Part shown: positions 25,344 through 37,267 of the stretch, one piece after another | Numbering within the stretch: the first letter of the stretch is position 1 | Layout: every line of letters begins with the position of its first letter | Assembly (NCBI GenBank): GCA_036346255.1 | Contig: CM070620.1 | Span: 55,972,522-56,036,521, forward strand | Direction of reading: 5' to 3' | From: Ampelocalamus luodianensis | Lineage: Eukaryota; Streptophyta; Magnoliopsida; Poales; Poaceae | Length of the DNA stretch: 64,000 nucleotides | Notes under the pieces: model-generated | Databases searched by the model: none | Told to the model about the DNA's origin: nothing | Seen by the model: the letters and a program-made list of their open reading frames with translations, nothing else | Position numbers and translations under genes: made by a program

Positions 25344-26632
25344 CAAACATCCAAAGCCTTTTCAAAAATTTAAATGGAATGCAAGCTAATACTTGTATTG
25401 TGACTCGAAAGTGTTTTTATTAAAGCCTAGATAAATTATCTTGGCTAAAAATATTTTTGTTGAATTTTTAGAAATTATCTTGACTTGAAGAAAAATATGT
25501 GGTTTCAAATAAACCTATTCGGGCTAAGGTAATTATTTATGAATTTTACAAAGTGAAACTGTGATTTTAGAAATTTATTTGGGAAATATATCATCCCAGT
25601 AGCCTCCTGAAAAAATTTCATGATTTTACAAATTTATTTGTTATTTTTAAAAGCCCAATCAAACTTTTGAGTATTTGAGTAAGGCTTGGTCAACTAATCT
25701 GGTCCAAATCCAAACCCTAGTACTGTAGCGACTCGAACCCAGGAGGTTGGGTCCAACCGGTGCATTGTGGTCTGACTCAGTCATGCTCGGGCGCGAGCCC
25801 AAACTCTTCGCGTGCTGAGAGCCGTTGATCTCCAATCGAACGGGCGTGGTAGCAACGCCGCGAGAGCTGTCCACGTATGCGCCACAATCCCCACCGTTGG
25901 ATCTAGATCAGACGGTCAAGGGAGGTGTATGCATTCGGACGACTCCGGATTCCCTTGCGATCCCCACCGTCCATTCCCGATCCAACCGCGCCGCCCTTTT
26001 TCCTTTTGAACTTAAAGGCGCGTTTTCCTTTTAACCGTCGGATTCAAATCCTACAGCACCCCTTTTTACCGCGTGCCGTTAGGGCCTGTTTTCTTTGGGC
26101 CATTGGACGTTAATCGTAGGGCCCATATCGTGTATGCATTCGGACCATCTGATTCCTCCGTCGATCCCGACCGTAGAAAGTCCATCTGACGGTGCCACGT
26201 CATCTCATCTAAAGGGTGAGGTGTATCCTTTTTGATTGACCGTTGGATTTCAATCCAACGCCCCTCTTTGAACGTGGACCCCCGAAATCCAGAAGCGCTC
26301 TTTTAAATCTCCACCGTTCGTTTAAAATCGCACGACCCATATTAAACGATACCGATTAAAACCTTTTAATCCTTCTATTTATCGCAACCGCTCATTTCTA
26401 ATCGGACGGTTGTTGTTCTTTCGCGATTTAGGAGGCGCGCGCGACTGCGGCTGCCAGCGGGACCCGCATGTCAGAGAGTTCTTATCTTCTTCCTTGCCTC
26501 TGTGCGCCGCCGCCATTTCTGTAACAAAGGAGAGGAATTATCCAAAGATTATGCAACTAATTTTTGGATCTTTAGCCCTAAATGGACACCTCATCAACTC
26601 TAGACCCTTCTCCTTTGCCCTGTAGCTCAACC

Positions 26633-26643
26633 TCTATATATAA
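26633..26643 (+). promoter_or_regulatory. Putative TATA box of LTR S
   Basis: CTATATATAAC is followed by CCTAGC. A related LTR at 48599-48610 has TATATAACCC at the same place. Confidence 0.6.
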
Positions 26644-28930
26644 CCCTAGCTTTTTGAGCTGCTGCCATTTTTTACCACTAGAGCTTATCATCTTCCATTG
26701 CTGTCCAGTGGAGTTTCTTGCTTCTCCAATTTGTTCATCCATTCTAAACCCTGGTATTGGCTTGTGATAAAGATTTGGCCTCTTTTGTAGGTTAAACCCA
26801 AGCTTATTTCTCTACTGAGCAAACTCAGTTTTAGGAATCTTCAGTGTTTTCCTTAGCCTGGTGAGTTAAAACTTTGAGTTTGGCTAGCTTAAGCATCTTA
26901 GGGAACTTAGCAACTCATATGAATCATTCACTTGAATGTCAGTAGCTTTAACTTGCTTTAAACTGAAAAGTTATTTTTATAACTTTTCGGTCTTTCCTAT
27001 CATTTTCAAGGTTCTAGGGTTTCTCCTGTCAACTGATCATCCTATTTAGGTCTCAACCAAACCCTAGTAGCATAAACCTCTGCTCTTTTAATTCTTGTTG
27101 TCATCTATTTAAACTTGTAGTAAAATGTTACCTCATTACACTATTGTCTACAACCGACAACTTTTGAAATCTTGGTAGTTTTTGTAATCTGGCCGATTAG
27201 GGTTAGATTAAGGTTTGCCTAGAATATTATCTACTCTAGAAATCAGACTAAGTTTCAATTTAACATCTTTTACTTAGTCTATTGATAACTAACCCGAAAA
27301 CTGCTTCTGTCCTGTTTTCAGTTCTTTTCAAAATCCAAAAACTGCAACTTTGATCTAGACTCTAGTTTCTGTTATTTAAAAACTGTATATGATAATATGG
27401 GTTATTATCAATATTAGGGTAGTTATGGCTTAAGCATGCTGTTAATCATGCATTTCTTTATTGATCATACGTTTTCTTTCATTCTATACTGGTTGACAGC
27501 TTTGGTATTTATTGGAGTTTATTGTCTCTTATAGAATCTGGTTCTTCTGAGGCTTTTGACACTATTTCTGAACAACCTGAGCCTGCACAAGAAGTTTATT
27601 ATTATCAAGGCAAGCATCCTCTTTGCACCATGTTGATCCCAAATTTTCTACAATAGCTTTTCTAAATACAGTGATATCAGTTGCATGCTATTTTTTTGGA
27701 AATACAAATATAGACTGTATTAGTTAGTTATGACCTGAGTAACATTGTGGATTACCTTAATTATAACCATACACTCAACCCTAAAGTAGTACTGTATACT
27801 ATAATACATATTTTCAGAATTTGCTTAGACATGCAGTCTAGATAAGATTTAGTGTTTGACAAGATTAACTTGTCAAACAGGGGAGCAACAAATAAATTTC
27901 AGTTACTTCAATTCTTTGTCCAGTTTCTTTAAATCAGAATTGCATTTTAAATTTAAATTGATCTGGACAAGAGGATGCTAGTGATGGTGCTTTTGTGCAC
28001 GAGATTGGGAATTGTGGTGGACTTGTCTGGACCAATTAAGGACTGAACTCTGACTATTCAATTCAAGTCCCCCACGTACTTCCACATGCAGTGTATGGGC
28101 GCTGTTTGGTTAAGTAAAGGGTTAAGACTATTGGGTTGGAAACAGGGGAGTAAGGATATGTGTATTGATCTTGTATGGCATAGATGCTTTGGTCTATAGA
28201 CTGCGTTTTATGCCATGTGAGCTTGTATGTTAATATCAGATGTTCTTAGAAGGGTGAGGGCGTATATGTGCTCTGTCGCATGTAAGTACCTTAAAGATGC
28301 CGATTGCAATCTACTATGGGTAGCGAACCCATCGCATTACTTCTTATGGTTGGATCGGCATTCCTGACGCAACATGTGTGCCCCGGTTAGACAGATGCTA
28401 TCAGACGTTGTTTAAGCGGGATCAGTTCATACATGGGTATCCAACTCAATAGTGTTAGCTTGTTGAAAAATACAAAATCTTAGTTTCCCCGGTCGGCATA
28501 CCAAAGGAAGTATGTCATCATTCGGAGGCGTCCAGAAGGCAACGGTGACTTCGATCGTGTGGGTAAAGATGTACACCCCTGCAAGGTATCAAACTGTTCG
28601 AATAGCCGTGTCCACGGTCATGGACGATAACTTGAGTTGATGTCACCTGTATAGAAGTTTTGTTTTCAAATACTGCTTGGGCTTTTGTTTGACATGAGAT
28701 GGTTCATGCAATCGCATCATTTACAATTACTTCATTTACTTACTGTTTTAGTCCAACTTTGATTTATTAAATTGCTTTATCAAAACCTAGTTATTGTAGG
28801 TTAAGAATTACTGCCTTATGCAAAATTTAACCATTATACCTTCCTGTTGCAACCTTATGCATGTATAAATTCTACTCCTTTGCATAGGTTCTAATAAACA
28901 CTTTCTTTTATTAGTTTGTGTAAGTCTTGC

Positions 28931-28949
28931 TGAGTACCTTCCGTACTCA
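28931..28949 (+). other. LTR stem-loop, family S
   Basis: Arms TGAGTAC and GTACTCA (7 bp) close CTTCC. TTGTTGCAG follows 25-35 bp later, an acceptor-like site. Confidence 0.75.
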
Positions 28950-29435
28950 AGGTGCTATAACCTATTGTTGCAGGTGAGGACGGTTATTTGTATGAAGTGC
29001 CCGTTAGCGCCGATCAGGATGACCCTAACGAGTAAAGCTACTTCTTTCCTCCACGCAATCGCCTGCGGGTAGATGGGGCCATTGGTGGATTTTGCGCTTA
29101 TTTTTGCTTCCGCTGTTACTCTTTTGTAGTGACCAAGTCACTTAATATTGTAGTACTCCAACCGAATTGTAAACTTATGTTTAATTATAAAAATGTATGA
29201 CTTGTATGTGTATGATGCAATGTTGTTTTAGGATATATGTGCAATGGTCACTGATCCTGGGAACCATTGTGAGATATATATCCGGGATACCTGAATATTG
29301 GGTTTGTTACTTATTAAATTTATGCTTCTAGCATGATCTTTAATGAAGGAGCAGCACTGTTCCTTAATTAAGCATTGTGCTGCAGTGTAACTTTAATTAG
29401 GTACATTTCCAATATTCCGGGGCGTCCACATTTCA

Positions 29436-30136
29436 TGAGGGTGTATTGTGGCTGCATGCCCTTGTTAAAAGAGGTTGCTCCGATAGTGCGGTTGGTGTAT
29501 TAGATATACTCCAGAATAGGTTGGCTGCTGCAATCTTATTGAGATAACAAAAATGTTATGAAATAATATACTATGTTTCTTTTGAAAAGGTTTATGATGG
29601 GATTTAATAGGTGACCTTTATTTGCTTGATGGTGAAATTGTCGGATAATAGTATGTCTTTGATGAAAGGGTTTTGGTGCAACCTTTTAAATTGTGTAGTA
29701 GGTTCTTCTAAAATAGAATAGTTGTTGTAGTGAGAGTGTAAGAATTTGGTATACACTCAATTGGGGATGAGAAGATAAAGGGATATGTAACATTTTGGTA
29801 AGCCTTTGGGGACTTTATAAAGGAAGAGTTGACATTAACGAACATTGTTAAAAGTGAATTATTCTTGATGTTAGTAATATGGTCTACAAGCGATTGTGAC
29901 GCGTTGGAGTGGTGATGATTCTTCTAGAGAGAAAGTAAGTTGATTGCTTTTCGTAATATCGGATAAATGAAATATTTGGAGTTTTGCATTCGTGATCCTT
30001 TGGGAGTTCATGATTTATGTAGTAGATTGAATTAGTCTGAGCAATGTGACATTTGGAAGGTTCTATTTGGTTCCTAAGTGATTGATGTGATTCAGTTTTA
30101 AAGGCACTTCTTGTTTGGGTTGACAAGTAATGATGT
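29436..30136 (+). mobile_element. Element A internal region, right part
   Basis: Resumes A after the S solo LTR. It resembles D around 43400-43700, including a GAGCAAAGTGACGTG-like segment. No coding frame is recognised. The last five bases GATGT (30132-30136) are the expected target duplication of element D. Confidence 0.65.
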
Positions 30137-30928
30137 TGTAATACCCCAAATATCAATTGGAGAAAATATTATTCGGGAGAGGGAAATTTATTCAATATCG
30201 ATTGTAACAAAGTTTAGAGATGGAATTAAACTCAAAATTCAGAATTTTAGGAGAGGAATGGGCCGCCAACCCATATTTGAGACGAGAGGAGCCGGCCTTA
30301 GTGGCCCAAGGCCCATGAGTGGTCTGGCAGCCCATTAGAAGGCAAGGGAGGGGAGGGGACCAAACCCTAGCCACCCTTGCTACAGTAGCCGCCACACTAC
30401 AGTAGCCATGCTACAGTAGCGACGCGCTACCATGCTCCGCCTCCTACTGCTCCTCCTCTCCTTGGCGCCATCCTCCCTACTGCCGGCCATCGGGAAGAAG
30501 AGAGGAGAAGGGAAGGGAAGAAGAAGAAAGGTGGGTGTAACACCCTGGCTATTCGGAAGCTAAGATGTCACCTAAAACATCTAACATACATCCATAATGC
30601 GGAAGAATTTGAATAAAATCAACTAATGACAGCATTAAAATAAGCAGGACATGGTGAAGGTATCCTTCCTTCACCTTCTAAGTTATTTAATACTGATCAT
30701 CAATAAAGAAGGTTCACATGAAGTAATAAATCAACATAAACGTGGAGAAGGTATCCTTCCTTCACCAATTATAATTTAATTATTACAGTTCATCATTAAC
30801 GAATGAAAGATAGAACTAAAATTTAATCTTGAACATGAATTTGATGATGTGAACAAGTAGTGCGTGTCTACTCCCTCCCATGTGAGCCAACATCAGGGGT
30901 TACCTAAAATAAACAAACAACGCAAGAG

Positions 30929-30943
30929 TGAGTCCACGACTCA
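30929..30943 (-). other. LTR stem-loop, family C
   Basis: TGAGTC and GACTCA arms around CAC. The second copy is at 37661-37675. Confidence 0.7.
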
Positions 30944-31189
30944 GCAAGTACAGTAAAAGGGACATAACACACATATGAACAAGTCATCATCATAAGAGAA
31001 TATGAGCATACATCGAATGAAAACTTAGGAATGCATGGCATGAATGAATGTACTCAAGGATGGACTGCACACATGCGTATACCGGTATAGCGAGTGACAC
31101 ACCCGTCGGTGTTCACTTAAGCCCGCACCTTAACAAAAGTGCGGGGATCCAAGTCCTATATGAAGAACGTTTCATATAGGTGTCCAAAG

Positions 31190-31325
31190 CTGCCCATACT
31201 GGAATTTATGGGTCTTACGTGCCCATACTTGAATTGATGGGTCTTTCAATCCACTCCCGTGGACGGGACATGACAATGTCCAAATCTGCCCACATTGGAA
31301 TGGTGGGACTTACAATCCACTCCCG
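31190..31325 (-). repeat. Cluster of short stem-loops in LTR C
   Basis: Three CCCA...TGGG units, each with a TTGAATT or TTGGAAT-like core, interleaved with a repeated CCACTCCCGTGGAC. The other C LTR (37915-38060) and both D LTRs carry the same. Confidence 0.6.
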
Positions 31326-31730
31326 TGGACATAACATGAATAAAAGGATGCATGATATGAACATGAACAGGGATAATATCATCTCTTAGTATATATACTC
31401 CACATAATGAAAGAACATAACCAGTTCAGCATCTCAGGTAACACAATATGTCACGTTATATTCATGTAAACATTCACAATCACAGCACTTAAAATCAACA
31501 AAGTACTTGCCTTCCGCGTTACGACGCGTTAGCAGGCAACGATGACGCTCCCAAACCCGTAGCCTCGCGGCCTAAACAGTTAAATAACCGAAATAAGAAC
31601 AACATAGAGCCCATCATGAATTAATATTCTACACTACCCTCTTGCACACCCAAAACATAGTCATAACCCGAATCTGAAATTCCAGCAGTAACATGGAATC
31701 CCATCAGGACAGCAGCACGGTAAAGACCAA

Positions 31731-32300
31731 AACTAATGATCTGGGACTCCAAAAGAGATGAGCCCAGATCCTACACGAGCTTAACAAATACATCTACAAC
31801 TTTGTAGTTGACGAGATAACCCAATTCGGCCAAACTAAATTGCTAACTGTCAAACGAAATAGCAGAACAGAATCTGACTGAGCAATTAGAACAGCAGAAC
31901 TAAAACATCCATAACTTTTAAACTACAACTCCGAATTGAGTGATCTTTAACAATCTGAAAAGGTTATGAAATTACCTACAATAACCTAGTTGGCACGACA
32001 TTCATATTTTGTCTTTAACAAAAAGTGGCACACGGGTCAAAACTAAAGATAGAAACTGACATACAATCTGGACAGACTGACCTACAATCTTGACAGTCAC
32101 AAAGAAAAGTGCATAACTTTTGATCTATAAATCCAAATGAGGTGTTCTTTATCAATCCTGAAAGCTAGTGATATCACCTTCAAAATTTGTTATGGGCAAG
32201 ACCTTTGAATCACCATCTAACTAGGCCATATATCAACCTAAACAGAGACTGCTAATTCTCGTCAGGATTCTGGACAGCAGATAGTAAATCTATCATAACT
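31731..32300 (-). repeat. ~180-bp modules in LTR C
   Basis: Minus-strand AGTTATG-type words lie at about 31731, 31910, 32112 and 32294 (steps 179, 202, 182). Confidence 0.55.
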
Positions 32301-33018
32301 TTTGACTCGAAAGTCGGAATTAGGTGATCTTGGCGGCCACCGAAAGCTAAGAACAAGACCTAAATATCTCTAGGAGATGGGAAACTCAGATTCGGCCTAT
32401 AACATCACGAAAAAGTCCACGCAACAATCTGGACAGAATCGAATTTCTACCCGCAGCAAATCGATCTAATCAAAATTGAACCAAAACACATCTACCACTA
32501 ATCAAACGATGAGGATCGGCACTCGTTACCCTTGTAGCAACCAGGAAGTAGGTGGGAGAACCTTGGAGAAGATGATCTTCCTCCTCCTTTCTCCCCTCAT
32601 CCTTCTTCTTCTTGGCCGATCCACAAACCGGGCGTCCTCCTTCTTCCTCCACTAGACCGGCAGCGGGGCGGTGTCCTTGGCCTGCAGCAGGGAGAGCACC
32701 AAGGGGAGGTGCAGGGAGCAGGGGGAGGCGGCCAAGGTGGAGAGGGGACAAGGAGGTGGCGGCCACAAGTGGGGAGGAGGGGGAAAAGGGGTGGGGCGGC
32801 TAGGGTTTGGGGGAGGGGATGGCGCCTCCCCCCTATGGCCGGCCAGCCCCACATGGGCTTAGGCCCAAGCCCAAGTTGCCCCCTAAACGCGGAAAACCCC
32901 CTCTCATTTCCTGATTTGATGATTTTCTAAAAGAACCCTTCTCCCGATTCAAATACTCTCTCCCGATTTATTTAATTTCTCCCGACTAATCCTTTCGAAT
33001 ATATTTTAGGGTATCACA

Positions 33019-33033
33019 TTCTACCCCCCTTAA
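33019..33033 (-). other. Polypurine tract of element C
   Basis: On the minus strand TTAAGGGGGGTAGAA directly precedes the 3' LTR. Confidence 0.85.
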
Positions 33034-36000
33034 ACAGAATTCGACCCCGAATTCTACCTGCCGATCTATAACAAGGAAAACTGCAACTGGAATTTAACAA
33101 CGGTAAACAGATACTCGTTGCGAACAAATCCAGATAACGTTCGCGCATGCGAAACCCCAACTCCCAAGAGGCCTCACACTCGACCGTTGAGACCACAACA
33201 AAAACCGCGCATGGACTCGAGACAGATCCCCGCGATATGCCAACTAGCTTAAAACAACCCCAATGTATTTTGGGTTAACCTTCCCAAAGATACCGAACCA
33301 CACGACAAGCACAAAGAACACGGAACTCTTATTCCGCCTCTCAATTGAACTCTTCACTGAAAACAAGGATCACCTCCTTTAACCGGAAACATACAATCGA
33401 ATTCTTTTTAAGTAAACTCTTTTACCGACAAAACACCTCTGAATAAGAAAGATTCACGTCGCAACTATACGTTACCAACCCAGTGCTCAAGAGCAAAATC
33501 CGAAATCAGAATTTCATCAAGAAATCCTTTCCACTTTCCAAGTGGCAATTTGCGAATAAACGTCACGAAAACCAAAGGGGAAAAACACTTGAATGCCCAA
33601 ATCAAAAACTTCATTTATTCTTCCTGAACCGATAAGAACCACACATGCCAACATAAACGTCGTGCTCAACTTGCGAAAGACATTTGCCCAAAACACAAAG
33701 GTCAAACAAGAATCAAAGAAACGTGTCACTTCTTTGAGGAAGTACCAATTTTCTCAGTTCCTCTTTTAGGAATAAAATTTCTCTCAAACTTTGGAATCCA
33801 ATTCATCGCATACCGCACGGTCTCAAACCTCTTAATTTAACATCCTCAAATTAGGCTTAAACTGAAATACATCATCCACACCTTTGTAGAGAGACTCTAT
33901 TGATTCCACTGAACACTCTAGACAACTCATTCAACTGATGACATTAATTTGATAGAAGGCACCAAAGCACCTCAAAAACCCATGCAATCTCATCACCTCC
34001 AACTTTCAGAATAACACATCGAATCCTCAGTACACCCGCTCATGAACTACATCAGAAGGGTTCTATCGACAATCATTCCACTACTCAGAATACTCCAGTT
34101 TTCTATCTCCTCTACACACAAATCTTTGGGCGACCAAAAGTTTAGCATGAAAATGGAAAGCCCAAATTTAACCTCTGAGACCTCTACAACGAATTCCTCT
34201 TATAACAAATAATGAAATCATCGGATTAAATCTCTAAGATCCCCACAATTCCGACATACTCACTCATTGACATCATCAGGAATCACTCATACAACATCAC
34301 GATACTTTCAATAGTGTTACTCTATAAAATTGATTACGGTTTTCATACATTTGATAATCCCCAACATTTCAACATGAACCAAGGTTCTGGAACTACACTA
34401 TACCATAGGTCCTTCTTAGTCGAACAATATACAATTTTACTTCGAAACCATACATTCCATCTGAATCAACTTCCCTCCAAGAGGTTCAGGTCAAAACCAA
34501 CTCATCTTCTATTACTCCTCCAATAGCTGGGTAGCAAAATCTCATCCCTACAATCACTTAACCACCACCAAACAAATAACAACTTACGAGTTGTAAAACT
34601 TTCTGACACAAAACGGTTGATCCTTTCTCAAAAGAAAGAGGCGAACACGAACAAATTTCACCACACAGGAAAATGTTGCTGCTCACAGTGAGCACGAGAC
34701 CAAAAGAAATAATCTGGTAATGAAGATCTGGGAAAACAAAAGTTGAGTTCACAGCGAAGGGCACACATCCCTCGAAAAGGGAATAGCAAATAACCACCAA
34801 TAAAAAGAATAGCATTGCGATTGAAACTCGACAACTCTTGAGTGTAAAGAGCAAAAAGTTTATGAACAATTCAAATAACCACAAGTTACAAAACTTGACT
34901 CAAATTCTCAAATATTCCTACTGCACTCTTTCCTTTAACACTGAAATTAATTCTTTGACTAACATCGCTTTGCCACAACGAACCAGATAAGGTCTTTAGT
35001 CCAAACCACAAGGACTAATTAAGAACCAGTAAAAAAAATCTTCAATACGTCATATTTGTTCAAAACAGTTCAACTACAGGAGAAACATGAGATCCAACTA
35101 ATCTCAGTCACCAAACTCGAAACATTTCCAATTACAGGATTTCATGAAAAGCAAGTAGATTATTCTCCTCTTAAAGGAACCAACATAACTTCTTTGATTG
35201 CAACCTCACGTTATCAACTCAGACTAAAGAGTCTTTAAAATTAAATCACACCAAACTCTTAAAAAGCAACAGGACAATCCAATACCTTAATTTATTTAAA
35301 ATAATTTCAGCTACCAAATGATTCAAGAGCTCAAAGAAAATATCGCGGAAACTAAACTTGAAATATTCTCATCCGAACGATATCACCAAATGCGATCAAA
35401 TTACTATGGTTATTAACATTAATTTCACAACAACATTTAGAAAACACTTCGAAAGACCCACGTGAAAAGAACGGGTTGATTCTTTCTCAAAAGAAGAGAC
35501 AAATGGAAACGACTTTCACCAACTAGAAAACTCATCTACCACTCGCACTGAACACGGGACCAAGGAAGAAACCAATTAAGCAATGAACTTATAGAACGTA
35601 AGTGGAGTCCACAGTTGAACACTTAAGCCTCACAAGAAGAGAATATCGAACCTTAACAGAAAAGAACAAATAAGTATTCGAAATCAAAGCACTTGCATCA
35701 TCGAAGAACCATTATAACTTTGCAACATATCGCTACTCGATAAACTTCATTTACCACATAAGCCTGAACCCCCAAAAGATCATGAACACAAAACTTGAAA
35801 TTTGATCATTTAAGAAATATTACCATGGTGACCAAATTACTACGAGAATTAACCTCATTCTCACATTTTGACGATTTAATAACATCGACAACATACACTA
35901 GTACCAAGAATCATCAAACTTTATTACCCCATCCTAAAACTTCCCAAAGGGAACACAAACCACAAGGTTGAAACAAATTTATTATAACAAGATTATGCTA

Positions 36001-37253
36001 AGCAATAACAATATCAGAAGGCACGCTATAAAGACTACTTACGAAATTCATCATTCCATTTGCAATCACATAACCACGTATTAACATAAATTCACATTTC
36101 ACCATTGTTCAGAATTCATTTCAAAAAAAGATTAAAGATTCTCTAACATAATCTTCTATAAACAAGGTTTTACGAATCGATACATCAGCACCCATCTGGT
36201 CCTTTATACAAGTTTCAATAATTTTAGCATACTAGGAAATAGATAAGTCTAGCTCTTATGTAAGATTTGTAGGTTCTGAACGGATATAGACAGTCTTTAT
36301 TTAACATACACCATGTATCAAATACAAGGACATTTCAAATTAATCAATTTCACTTTCATGGATGGTAGTTAAGAATAATTGATTTGCACCATGCTAATAC
36401 CCAACTTGGTAACTCATACCGTAACAATTTATTCGTTTAGTTATAACTTCTCATTTTAAGCATGGCAAGACAACACAAAGGATTCTAACACTTTACTTGA
36501 CAAAGAGAGACTTCAAACCTCAACGCTCGAAGTAATCCAAAAGAAACACATAAAGCCAAAGCTTTCCCATGCAAACGAACTTACAGCGGGAAACTCTCAC
36601 TAACCAAGCTATCAAACGAGTAAATGAGTCATTCTTTTGCAATGAGAAAGAAGGAGCAACCATGAAAACATCAATCTTGCCAATTGACAATGACCATAAG
36701 TAGTAAAAGCAACTCAACAGTCGAAAAGCAATAATTGGTTCAAAGAACCAAGAGGAATCTATTGAAAACCAAAAACTATCATGAACCACAAACCCAGGAG
36801 AAATTCATCAACCACCACAGGACAAGAATTGCCAAATTCAGAAATCAAGGAAGAGAACATCTTTCTAAAGCAACTCACGCTTAACACACGAAACTATGGT
36901 ACTGGGTAACTACTCCTCTAACCACGTCATCGCGAGCGATGGTGTAACTCGTGAATTCGGAGTAACAACCACGACCTCAACTTCTTAACATCCGTTAATA
37001 ACACGCTTCACCAAAATACTCAATTATGAATATACGGATCATCTCATGACCATCTTAATATTGTTTCATAGATATAGAATATCATAGCAGATCATATATT
37101 ACCAACAAGGATGATAGTACAGAAGCAATTCAACAATTGCTCAACGAAATGAAACATAATAACAGATATTGCGGAAGCAATGTAATTTTCCAACCCCACC
37201 TACTGTGCACAGTGTGTCAATTTAATAACTTAATTACCATGGACCTAAAGCCC
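33034..37253 (-). mobile_element. Element C internal region
   Basis: 4.2 kb of AT-rich sequence with no frame above about 110 codons and no recognisable domain. Sequence similarity to the D internal region, for example 33517-33729 with 45178-45360, runs across frames and is not a sign of coding. Confidence 0.8.
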
Positions 37254-37265
37254 GCTCTGATACCA
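37254..37265 (-). other. Primer-binding site of element C
   Basis: Minus strand TGGTATCAGAGC, a perfect match to the plant initiator-Met site, two bases inside the 5' LTR. Confidence 0.92.
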
Positions 37266-37267
37266 AC

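Larger units (their letters stand above)
9610..29430 (+). mobile_element. Solo LTR 'S' (about 4.2 kb), interrupted by element B
   Basis: Ends are TGTAACAGCCCC (9610) and GGCGTCCACA (29430), flanked by the 5-bp repeat TTTCA (9605-9609 and 29431-29435). LTR sequence is 9610-9744 plus 25349-29430, the rest being element B. It contains a TATA box, a stem-loop at 28931-28949 and a CAG acceptor-like site. It shares a block with the Tat LTRs: GGCATACCAAAGGAAGT and a TTCGAATAGCC segment. No internal region or gene is present. Confidence 0.87.
729..30136 (+). mobile_element. Element A: chromovirus-type LTR retrotransposon, outermost visible layer, 3' end not seen
   Basis: The LTR starts TGTAATACCCC at 729, preceded by GTGGA as the likely target duplication, and ends GAGTGTTACA at 8293. 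A PBS follows at once. The visible internal region is 8294-9609 plus 29436-30136, split by the S solo LTR. The internal sequence resembles those of B and D but has no gag-pol frame. Element D enters at 30137, so A's own 3' LTR lies beyond D and outside the window. Confidence 0.75.
30536..33018 (-). mobile_element. Element C 3' LTR
   Basis: 2.48 kb. Minus-strand order: TGTGATACCC, GC-rich leader, modules near 180 bp, hairpin cluster (31190-31320), stem-loop (30929-30943), GGGTGTTACA. Confidence 0.9.

Noticed and set aside
26410..26767. Host gene near the TATA box at 26633
   Set aside because: The sequence is collinear with the S-like LTR at 48420-48830, so the TATA box is that of an LTR. The frames have no domain.
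32470..32862. Several 60-98 codon frames in LTR C
   Set aside because: Overlapping frames on both strands in a GC-rich LTR leader. They break in the sister LTR at 39198-39630.
33517..33729. 70-codon minus-strand frame in C similar to 45178-45360 in D
   Set aside because: The nucleotide similarity is real but the frames diverge after small indels, and no domain is recognised. Related non-coding internal sequence explains it.
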